Assembly: GCA_964406445.1 (NCBI GenBank)
Contig: CAYORU010000066.1
Location: 1-5,645 of the forward strand
DNA: 5,645 bases
Source of the DNA: SG8-30 sp964406445
GTDB taxonomy: Bacteria; Pseudomonadota; Gammaproteobacteria; Steroidobacterales; Steroidobacteraceae
Direction of reading: 5' to 3'
Below are positions 1 through 5,083 of the stretch, piece after piece. How positions within the stretch are numbered: position 1 is the first letter of the stretch; each line of letters opens with the position of its first letter. Under the pieces are notes generated by a model. The model ran no database searches and had not been told where the DNA came from. It saw only the letters and a list, made by a program, of their open reading frames with translations. The translations under genes and the position numbers were made by a program.

Positions 1-48
1 CAGCCTTCCAGCGTCAGAAGGTGTAAACAACGTCCTTAGAAATCACAG
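1..48. other. Non-coding left edge, downstream of the sulfotransferase gene
   Basis: This short stretch follows the stop codon of the minus-strand TPR-sulfotransferase gene and is less GC-rich than the coding DNA. It contains a 5-bp inverted repeat (CCTTC at 4-8, GAAGG at 17-21, 8-nt loop) but no T-run follows it on the minus strand, so I do not call a terminator. No start codon with a ribosome binding site and no coding frame of note is visible. Confidence 0.5.
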
Positions 49-1881
49 CTAGCGGACGCCCGGCCCGCCCGGGCCGTCCATCGCCTCGAGCGCTAGGCCG
101 GCCGCGAGCAGCCGGTCGCGAAGCGGCCCGAGGTGGCGGGCGTAGCGGCGCCAGCGGCCGATCGAGCCCGCGTAGACGGGCTGGCGGGCCTGCCACACGC
201 TCGCCGTCCCGACCGCGCTCTCGTTCCGGTGCGGCTCGAGGCAGGCCGGCTCGAAAGGCAGGCCCACGAAGTCGAGCAAGCTGCGCGTCGCCGGCGCCGG
301 ATCGCGCGCGAGCGACTCGTAGCCGACCTCGAGGACCGGCCGCGGCAGGACCGCCCGCCAGTGCGCCATCGTGCGGCGATAGTCGGCGTAGACCTCCGCG
401 ATCGCGGCAAGGTCGTAGGTCCAGCCGAGTTCATCCCGGGCGAAGTGCTGGAAGTAGATGGACAGGCAGGTGTCGAGCGGATCGCGGGCGCAATGCACGA
501 AGCGTGCGTTCGGGAACAGCAGCGCCAGCAGGCCGAGGTAGGCGAAATTGCCCGGGTTCTTGTCGACCACCACGGTCGCCGCGCCGGCCCGCGCCGCGAG
601 CGTTCGCAGCCACTCGTCGGCGAGCGCCGCGAGGCGCGGGCCCTCGAACGCGACCGGAGTCGCCCGCCCAGCGTGTTGGCCGCCTGAGGTCAGGCCCAGG
701 GTGGCCGCGGCGGACGCGGCCAGGTCGAGTTCGCCCGCGCCATGCGCCATCGGGTGGCTGTCGAGGATGCGTTCCACCAGGGTGGTGCCGGAGCGCACCA
801 TGCCCACCACGAACACCGGCACGATCGGCGCGGACCGGCCGGCCGGCGCTTCCCGGAAGACGTCGGCCGGGAAGGCGTCGCGCAGCCGGCGCATGGCGGC
901 CAGGTGGCTGCCGAGGTCGAAGGGCCGCGCCTCGCGGTGAAGCTCGTTGCCTGCCTCGAAGTGGCCGAAGGCCGCGTCGTAGTCGCCGCAGTCGTCGAGG
1001 ATCTTGCCGAGCGCGAAGTGGGCGCAGGTGCGGCTGCTCGCGTCGAGGGCGCCCCCGGCGAGCGCCCGCGCGATCAGCTCCGCGTCCGGGTCCGACGCCG
1101 AGGTGAACCGGCGGGTGACCGACAGGCCGAGGTAGGCCGCATCGGAGCAGGGGTCGCTGGCGATGGCGCGGCGGAAGCACGCGGTGGCCTGCTCGAAGCG
1201 CCCCAGCTTCGAATACAGGCGGCCGACGCGGGACTGCACGCCCGGGTCTTCCGGGGCCGCCTGCAGCAGCCGCTCACCGACCCGCCGCGACGGCTCCACC
1301 TGGCCGAGGTCCTCGAGGAACCCGAGCGCCTTCTCGAGCACCTCGCGTCGGCCGCCGGCGGCCTCCGCGAGCGCCGCCATGACGCCCGCGGCCTCCTTCG
1401 CGCGGCCGAGTTCCCGCAGGAGGAACGCGAGGCCCACGTATGCGTCCTCCAGAGAGGGGGCGATGGCGATGCCGCGGCGGAAGGCCTGCTCGGCCTCGGC
1501 GGACCGGCCGAGCATGCGCAAGGCGTTGCCCATGCGGCACCAGGCGGGGGCGAGGCCCGGGTCCTGCGCCAGCGCACGTTCGAGCCATGCGACCGATCGC
1601 GCGAAGTCCCGTCCGGCGAATCGAAGCTCGCCGAAGTGCAGGCACAGCGGCGCGGGAACGGGCGCGTGGCGAGCTGCGGCCTCGATCCGCTCGAGCCCGG
1701 CGCGGGCTTCGCCCCCGGCGATCTCGACCAGGCCGAGCAGCAGCTGTGCCCCTGCGTTCGCCGGCGCGCGCGCCAGCACGGCCTCGGTCAGGCGCCGCGC
1801 CTCGCCGAGGCGACCGGCCGCGTAGCTCGCGCGGGCCTCCTGGAGGACCGCGTCGGGCTGGAAGTCGCCCGGCACTGGCAT
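49..1881 (-). CDS. TPR-repeat sulfotransferase family protein
   Basis: The 610-residue protein fuses an N-terminal tetratricopeptide-repeat array (about residues 10-315) to a C-terminal PAPS-dependent sulfotransferase domain (about 350-600, Sulfotransf_3 type). Visible repeats include AWCRMGNALRMLGRSAEAEQ (113-132) and a helix pair near 214-240 (VGRLYSKLGRFEQA). The 5'-phosphosulfate loop is VFVVGMVRSGTTLVERIL (356-373), followed by VDKNPGNF (439-446) and the 3'-phosphate-binding segment FVHCARDPLDTCLSIY (461-476). A C-terminal YAGSIGRWRRY (570-580) fits the family. The usual loop is GMPRSGTT; here Val replaces Pro. Such proteins transfer sulfate from PAPS to a hydroxyl or amine acceptor, but the acceptor cannot be read from sequence. 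The frame is open far upstream over phaR, but the ATG at 1881 is chosen because GGAG lies 7 nt upstream and the extension is only antisense or out-of-frame sequence of phaR. No signal peptide is seen, so it is probably cytoplasmic. It lies 41 nt after phaR and is probably cotranscribed with it. Confidence 0.88.
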   Translation of the reverse strand: MPVPGDFQPDAVLQEARASYAAGRLGEARRLTEAVLARAPANAGAQLLLGLVEIAGGEARAGLERIEAAARHAPVPAPLCLHFGELRFAGRDFARSVAWLERALAQDPGLAPAWCRMGNALRMLGRSAEAEQAFRRGIAIAPSLEDAYVGLAFLLRELGRAKEAAGVMAALAEAAGGRREVLEKALGFLEDLGQVEPSRRVGERLLQAAPEDPGVQSRVGRLYSKLGRFEQATACFRRAIASDPCSDAAYLGLSVTRRFTSASDPDAELIARALAGGALDASSRTCAHFALGKILDDCGDYDAAFGHFEAGNELHREARPFDLGSHLAAMRRLRDAFPADVFREAPAGRSAPIVPVFVVGMVRSGTTLVERILDSHPMAHGAGELDLAASAAATLGLTSGGQHAGRATPVAFEGPRLAALADEWLRTLAARAGAATVVVDKNPGNFAYLGLLALLFPNARFVHCARDPLDTCLSIYFQHFARDELGWTYDLAAIAEVYADYRRTMAHWRAVLPRPVLEVGYESLARDPAPATRSLLDFVGLPFEPACLEPHRNESAVGTASVWQARQPVYAGSIGRWRRYARHLGPLRDRLLAAGLALEAMDGPGGPGVR

Positions 1882-1893
1882 CTCGGGGCTCCG

Positions 1894-1921
1894 GGTCCGC
1901 GGTGTCCGCTGCCTGCGGACC
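1894..1921 (-). other. GC-rich hairpin in the phaR/sulfotransferase spacer
   Basis: The 41-nt spacer between phaR and the sulfotransferase gene holds a perfect 7-bp inverted repeat, GGTCCGC (1894-1900) with GCGGACC (1915-1921). A second copy of GTCCGC at 1904-1909 can pair instead with GCGGAC at 1915-1920, giving a tighter 6-bp stem with a 5-nt loop, so two mutually exclusive folds are possible. No T-run follows, so this is not a standard intrinsic terminator. The sulfotransferase ribosome binding site (GGAG, 1889-1892) begins two bases beyond the stem. It may tune expression of the downstream gene; that is inference. Confidence 0.4.
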
Positions 1922-1922
1922 G

Positions 1923-2441
1923 CTACTTCCGGCCGTCGCCGCTGGGCTCGGTGGTTTCCGGCTCGCTGTCCCGCGACGGCCGCGGCGGGCGAGGCGCGAG
2001 CGCGCCCAGCATGCTCTCCTGCATCTTCGCCCAGACCTCCATGTTCTGGCGCGCGAGCTCGGCCATGGCGTTCATCGGCGGCGGCGTCGAGCTCAGCATC
2101 CTCGAGAACTGCTGCTGGAGCGCCTCCTGCTGGTGCATGAAGGTCTCCACGCTCTTCTCGAGGTAGCGCGACATGAACTCCTGCATCGGCCCGCCATAGA
2201 AGCGGATGATCGACTCGAGCAGCTGGGTGGAGAGGATCGGCTTGCCGAACTGCTCCTGCTCGGAGATCACCTGCAGCAGGATGAGCCGGGTGATGTCCTC
2301 GCCGCTCTTGTCCTCGACGACCTTGATCCGCTCGCCCTTGACGATCAGGTCGCGGATGTCCTCGAGCGTCACGTGCCGGCTGATCGATGCATCGTAAAGT
2401 CGCCGGTTGGCGTACTTCTTGATGAGGCGTTCCTGTGCCAT
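1923..2441 (-). CDS. phaR: PHA accumulation regulator PhaR (repressor)
   Basis: The 172-residue protein is a clear PhaR. Its N-terminal domain (about 1-62, PHB/PHA accumulation regulator DNA-binding domain) carries the signature LIKKYANRRLYDASISRHVT (6-25) and VVEDKSGEDITRLILLQVI (41-59). It is followed by the PHB_acc region (about 67-107) with LLESIIRFYGGPMQEFMSRYLEKS. A Gln/Met-rich amphipathic stretch (103-146) and a Pro/Glu-rich disordered tail (150-172) end the protein. In studied species PhaR represses phasin genes and often itself, and is released when it binds nascent PHA granules. The start is fixed by the conserved N-terminus. There is no Shine-Dalgarno before the ATG; a -10-like TAGACT ends 6 nt upstream, so the mRNA may be leaderless. 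It lies downstream of the phasin terminator and upstream of the sulfotransferase gene. Confidence 0.95.
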   Translation of the reverse strand: MAQERLIKKYANRRLYDASISRHVTLEDIRDLIVKGERIKVVEDKSGEDITRLILLQVISEQEQFGKPILSTQLLESIIRFYGGPMQEFMSRYLEKSVETFMHQQEALQQQFSRMLSSTPPPMNAMAELARQNMEVWAKMQESMLGALAPRPPRPSRDSEPETTEPSGDGRK

Positions 2442-2447
2442 GGGGGC

Positions 2448-2475
2448 AGTCTACCGGATGAATGCCGCACCGCAA
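2448..2475 (-). promoter_or_regulatory. Candidate phaR promoter (leaderless configuration)
   Basis: On the minus strand TTGCGG (2470-2475) and TAGACT (2448-2453) are spaced by 16 nt and resemble a sigma-70 promoter, with 4 of 6 matches in the -10. The -10 ends 6 nt before the phaR ATG, so transcription would begin at or next to the A of the start codon. The phaR ATG has no Shine-Dalgarno, which agrees with this. The -35 overlaps a copy of TTGCGNTGC (2467-2475), a possible operator for autoregulation. The call rests on sequence resemblance only. Confidence 0.45.
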
Positions 2476-2509
2476 TAAAAAAGGACGGCGGCCCGGAGGC
2501 ACGCCGTCC
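2476..2509 (-). terminator. Intrinsic terminator of the phasin gene
   Basis: Reading on the minus strand after the phasin stop, GGACGGCG (2502-2509) pairs perfectly with CGCCGTCC (2483-2490), an 8-bp stem. The intervening 11 nt can add three more G-C pairs around a 4-nt loop with one bulged base. The stem is followed directly by six T residues (2477-2482) and then ATT, the textbook form of a Rho-independent terminator. It lies 26 nt beyond the phasin stop codon and just ahead of the phaR promoter, separating the abundant phasin message from phaR. Confidence 0.88.
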
Positions 2510-2535
2510 CGAGGGGGGCCGGTACGAAAGCGGCG

Positions 2536-2895
2536 TCAGGCCGCCTTCTTCGCGACCGCGGCGAACTCGGCCGCGGTCTTGTCGAACCACTTGGTCAGCT
2601 CGGCCTGCTGCTCGGTGGCCAGCTTGACGATGTCCTGCGAGCGCTGCGTCGTCTTCTCGACGAGCTCGGTGGTGAGCTCCACCTGCTTCGCGGCGTACTC
2701 GTTGTAGTCCTTGATCTGCGCCGGCAGCTGCATCTGCTTGATCGCGATCTCGAGCAGTTCGCCGGCGAAGGCGTACTGCTGGCGCGCGACGCGCTCGAAG
2801 CCCTGGACGGCCAGGCTGTTGAGCTGCAGGCTGGGCTCGAAGGCCTTCCGGGAGGCCTCGACGAAAGCGTTGAAATCGAAAGGCGCGTTGGTCAT
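2536..2895 (-). CDS. phaP: Phasin (PHA granule-associated protein)
   Basis: The 119-residue protein is almost wholly helical and amphipathic, lacks cysteine, and ends in the Ala/Lys-rich AAVAKKAA typical of phasins. Recognisable phasin features are FDFNAFVEASRKAFEPSLQL (6-25), an NSLAVQGFERVARQQYAFAGELLE block (26-49), and ELTTELVEKTTQRSQDIVK (73-91). Phasins coat PHA granules, limit their coalescence, and are often the most abundant granule protein. The start at 2895 is chosen because AGAGGA (2903-2908) sits 7 nt upstream and the resulting N-terminus fits the family. An in-frame ATG at 2934 would add 13 basic residues and lies at the predicted transcription start, so a longer leaderless form is possible. 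A strong promoter lies upstream, a terminator downstream, and it is divergent from phaEC. PhaR repression is expected. The phaP symbol is by role; the exact paralogue number cannot be assigned. Confidence 0.88.
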   Translation of the reverse strand: MTNAPFDFNAFVEASRKAFEPSLQLNSLAVQGFERVARQQYAFAGELLEIAIKQMQLPAQIKDYNEYAAKQVELTTELVEKTTQRSQDIVKLATEQQAELTKWFDKTAAEFAAVAKKAA

Positions 2896-2941
2896 CTTGG
2901 CATCCTCTGGAACACGGTTCGGTCGGCGCTTCATGGGCTCC

Positions 2942-2970
2942 ACTATAGCGCTCGTCATTTTGCATCGCAA
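2942..2970 (-). promoter_or_regulatory. Phasin sigma-70-like promoter
   Basis: On the minus strand TTGCGA (2965-2970) and TATAGT (2942-2947) are separated by exactly 17 nt. Each hexamer keeps most consensus positions (TTGACA, TATAAT). The predicted start is near 2935, giving a leader of about 40 nt to the phasin ATG at 2895, or almost none to the in-frame ATG at 2934. The -35 and spacer are covered by a TGC-rich repeat that is a candidate PhaR operator. Confidence 0.7.
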
Positions 2971-2988
2971 GAGAATTTTTGCAGTGCA
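2958..2988 (-). promoter_or_regulatory. Tandem TGC-rich repeats, candidate PhaR operator
   Basis: Read on the minus strand, TGCACTGCAAAA (2977-2988) and TGCGATGCAAAA (2958-2969) are direct repeats that differ at two positions and are offset by 19 bp, about two helical turns. The second covers the -35 and upstream spacer of the phasin promoter, so a protein bound there would block RNA polymerase. PhaR proteins in other bacteria are known to bind TGC-rich sites at phasin promoters. That PhaR of this locus binds here is inference. Confidence 0.5.
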
Positions 2989-3019
2989 GTAGGCGGGGCT
3001 GGGGCTCACCGATCTAGTC

Positions 3020-3047
3020 TTTCTCAAAACTATGATTTTTATATAAT
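3020..3047 (+). promoter_or_regulatory. Candidate phaEC promoter
   Basis: A perfect -10 hexamer TATAAT lies at 3042-3047 inside the AT-rich island. The -35 is weak: TTCTCA (3021-3026) matches 4 of 6 but at a short 15-nt spacing. Transcription would start near 3054, leaving a leader of about 95 nt before phaE. A good -35-like TTGACT at 3052-3057 has no acceptable -10 downstream, so it is less likely to be the promoter. Confidence 0.35.
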
Positions 3048-3110
3048 TTATTTGACTTCACGGGTTGAGTTCGAGCATTCGCAGGAGGCCAGGGCGGTCT
3101 CCCTTGTCCT

Positions 3111-3119
3111 GCAGCGCAA
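3111..3119 (-). promoter_or_regulatory. Third TTGCGNTGC site, in the phaE leader
   Basis: The plus strand reads GCAGCGCAA, which is TTGCGCTGC on the minus strand. It differs from the two promoter copies (TTGCGATGC at 2962-2970, TTGCGGTGC at 2467-2475) only at the variable sixth base. It lies 29 nt before the phaE start codon and probably downstream of the transcription start, so binding there could act as a roadblock. Function is inferred from the shared motif only. Confidence 0.35.
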
Positions 3120-3148
3120 ACAGCCCGCGACCGGGCGCGAGGTGAGCG

Positions 3149-3973
3149 ATGACGACGCCTGAAGGGTCTCCCGCCTGGCTCGAGGGCTGGCTCGAGACGC
3201 AGCGACAGTACTGGGACGCGATGCTGGCCGGGCGCCCGCCGGCAGCCCCCGCGCCGGCCGCGTCCATGCCGGAGGCCTTTACCGCCGGCCTGCCCGAGTC
3301 CTCTCGCGAAGTCGCCGCCCGGATGCTGGAGTTCGGCGAGAGCTACCTTGGGGTCACCCGCCAGGCGTGGCAAGCGCTCGAGGCGGCGAAGGGCGCGAGC
3401 CACGCGCAAGCCGACCTCGCGCGGCGGCTCGATGCGTTGAAGGCGCAGTTCACGCAGGGCTTCACCCAGGCCTTCCCCGGCATGGCCGGCGCAACCGCCG
3501 GCCCCGGCGCGATCCCCGCGCTCGGCCCGGCCCGGGAGCGGCAGCAGTCCGCCGAGCGCCTCGCGCAGGCGACGCTGCGCTACCAGCGCGCGCTCGCGGA
3601 CTTCAGCGGCCTGCTCGGCCGCGTGGCGAGCGGCGCGGTCGACCGCCTCGCCCAGCGCCTCGCCGGCGGCGGCGACGCGGCCCGGCCCGACAGCCTCCGC
3701 GCGGTGTACGACCTGTGGATCGACTGCGGAGAGCACGCCTACGCGGCCGCGGCGCATACGCCGGAGTTCGCCGCGGCGCAGTCGGCGCTGAACGACGCGC
3801 TCCTCGACCTCCGGCGTGAGCACCGGTGGCAGGTCGAGGACTGGGCGCGCGCCCTCGACCTCCCGACCCGCGCGGAGGTCAATACGCTGATCAGGCGGGT
3901 CAACACGCTCAGGCGGCGCATGCGCGAGCTCGAGGAGGAGATCGAGCAGCTTCGCGGCCGGCCGCAGCGATGA
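3149..3973 (+). CDS. phaE: Class III PHA synthase subunit PhaE
   Basis: The 274-residue protein is the non-catalytic partner of PhaC in class III PHA synthases (PHA_synth_III_E family); it forms a complex with PhaC and is required for full polymerase activity. The N-terminus is Trp-rich (PAWLEGWLETQRQYWDAM, 8-25). A Pro/Ala-rich linker (29-42) and a Gly/Ala/Pro-rich stretch (110-127) separate helical parts. The conserved core RAVYDLWIDCGEHAYAAAA (184-202) is followed by the C-terminal signature LPTRAEVNTLIRRVNTLRRR (238-257), which runs into an acidic/basic coiled coil (to about 269). It is shorter than the roughly 350-residue PhaE of Allochromatium, as I recall that length, with the shortfall likely in the middle. 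AGGTGA (3140-3145) ends 3 nt before the ATG and supports this start. The stop overlaps the phaC start as ATGA, indicating translational coupling. Confidence 0.93.
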   Translation: MTTPEGSPAWLEGWLETQRQYWDAMLAGRPPAAPAPAASMPEAFTAGLPESSREVAARMLEFGESYLGVTRQAWQALEAAKGASHAQADLARRLDALKAQFTQGFTQAFPGMAGATAGPGAIPALGPARERQQSAERLAQATLRYQRALADFSGLLGRVASGAVDRLAQRLAGGGDAARPDSLRAVYDLWIDCGEHAYAAAAHTPEFAAAQSALNDALLDLRREHRWQVEDWARALDLPTRAEVNTLIRRVNTLRRRMRELEEEIEQLRGRPQR

Positions 3974-5043
3974 ACGAGGACCCGGCGAGGCGCGCGATGG
4001 ACGAGGCGCTCGGCTTCGGCCAGCGCCTCGCGCGCGGGCTCAGGTCGGTCGCGGGCCTCGGCGAGGTCGCGGTCGGCTGCAGCGACAAGGAGCCGGTGTA
4101 CGCCGAGGACAAGCTGGTCCTCTACCGGTACCGGCCGCGCGCCGCGCCGGCCGGTTTGCCGCCGGTCGTGATCTGCTACGCGCTGGTCAACCGGCCCTAC
4201 ATGGTGGATTTGCAGGAGGATCGCTCGCTGGTGCGGGGCCTGCTCGAGCGCGGCCTCGACGTGTTCCTCGTCGACTGGGGCTATCCCGACGGCGCCGACC
4301 GCTTCCTCGAGCTCGACGACTACGTGAACGGCTACCTCGACCGCTGCATCGACGCGGCGAGGCTTGCGGCGAGCAGCGAGCGGGTCAACCTGCTCGGCAT
4401 CTGCCAGGGCGGCACGATGAGCCTTTGCTACACGGCGCTGCACCCGGAGAAGGTCGCGAACCTCGTGGCGATGGTGACGCCCGTCGATTTCCACACGCCG
4501 GAGAACCTGCTCGCGAAATGGGCCCGCGAACTCGACGTCGACCGCCTGGTCGACACGCTGGGCAACGTGCCGGGGGAGTTCCTTAACGCCACGTTCCTGG
4601 CGCTGATGCCGTTTCGGCTCACCAGCCAGAAGTACGTCGGCCTCGCGGACATCGTCGACGACCCGCGCCAGCTCGAGAACTTCATGCGCATGGAGCGCTG
4701 GATCTTCGACAGCCCGGACCAGGCCGGGGAGGCATTCCGGCAGTTCGTCGGCTGGCTGTTCAAGGAGAACCGGCTGGCGCGCGGCACGCTCGAGCTCGGC
4801 GGGCGGCGCGTGGACCTCGGCGCGATCGGATGCCCGGTCCTCAACGTCTACGCGACGCAGGACCACCTCGTGCCGCCCTCCGCGTCGCTGCCGCTCGGCG
4901 CGCTCGTCGGCACGCGGGACTACGCCACCTACGCCTTCCCGGGCGGGCACATCGGCATCTACGTGAGCGGCAGGGCCCGGCAGGTGCCGCAGGCGATCGC
5001 GGACTGGCTCGGCGAGCGGGCGGCAGGCCGGCCGAGCGGCTAA
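3970..5043 (+). CDS. phaC: Class III PHA synthase catalytic subunit PhaC
   Basis: The 357-residue alpha/beta-hydrolase-fold enzyme polymerises (R)-3-hydroxyacyl-CoA into PHA with release of CoA at the granule surface. Its length matches class III PhaC (about 355) and is far shorter than class I/II (about 560-600). The lipase-like box is LLGICQGGT (141-149) with nucleophile Cys145. The other catalytic residues are Asp298 in YATQDHLVPP and His327 in FPGGHIGIY. As I recall the Allochromatium vinosum numbering (C149, D302, H331), all three are offset by four, so the core aligns without gaps. VVICYALVNRPYMVDLQ (66-82) and FLVDWGYPDGAD (99-110) are also characteristic. The ATG at 3970 overlaps the phaE stop; there is no good Shine-Dalgarno next to it, so translation is probably coupled to phaE. 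The frame is open back to 3826 but that part is out-of-frame phaE. The hydratase gene follows 40 nt later. Confidence 0.97.
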   Translation: MNEDPARRAMDEALGFGQRLARGLRSVAGLGEVAVGCSDKEPVYAEDKLVLYRYRPRAAPAGLPPVVICYALVNRPYMVDLQEDRSLVRGLLERGLDVFLVDWGYPDGADRFLELDDYVNGYLDRCIDAARLAASSERVNLLGICQGGTMSLCYTALHPEKVANLVAMVTPVDFHTPENLLAKWARELDVDRLVDTLGNVPGEFLNATFLALMPFRLTSQKYVGLADIVDDPRQLENFMRMERWIFDSPDQAGEAFRQFVGWLFKENRLARGTLELGGRRVDLGAIGCPVLNVYATQDHLVPPSASLPLGALVGTRDYATYAFPGGHIGIYVSGRARQVPQAIADWLGERAAGRPSG

Positions 5044-5083
5044 ACTGGCGGGCCCTGCGCGCCTCGCGCAACGGAGACCGCAC

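Larger units (their letters stand above)
2896..3148. promoter_or_regulatory. Divergent phasin / phaEC control region
   Basis: This intergenic region separates the phasin (leftward) from phaE (rightward). It holds the phasin promoter and its repeats (2942-2988), an AT-rich island at 3021-3059 that stands out sharply against the GC-rich surroundings and contains a perfect TATAAT, and a GC-rich phaE leader (about 3060-3148) with a TTGCGNTGC-type site at 3111-3119. A small hairpin, GCCCG (3123-3127) with CGGGC (3132-3136), ends just before the phaE ribosome binding site. No small open frame with a convincing start is seen. Confidence 0.8.

Noticed and set aside
742..2166. Long plus-strand open frame (474 codons) opposite the sulfotransferase and phaR
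   Set aside because: It is antisense to two well-supported genes, has the biased composition expected of a GC-rich shadow frame, and shows no recognisable motif or ribosome binding site.
1882..2502. N-terminal extension of the sulfotransferase frame up to 2502, giving an 817-residue protein
   Set aside because: The added part overlaps phaR in another frame on the same strand, has Arg/His/Gly-rich low-quality sequence with no domain, and a ribosome binding site sits before the ATG at 1881.
3123..3136. Small hairpin before the phaE ribosome binding site as a riboswitch or RNA thermometer
   Set aside because: The stem is only 5 bp of G/C, does not include the ribosome binding site, and no conserved riboswitch core is recognisable in the leader.
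3954..3965. 12-bp perfect palindrome GCGGCCGGCCGC just before the phaC start
   Set aside because: It lies within phaE codons (Arg-Gly-Arg-Pro) in a GC-rich gene where such palindromes are common; there is no loop or second copy to suggest a function.
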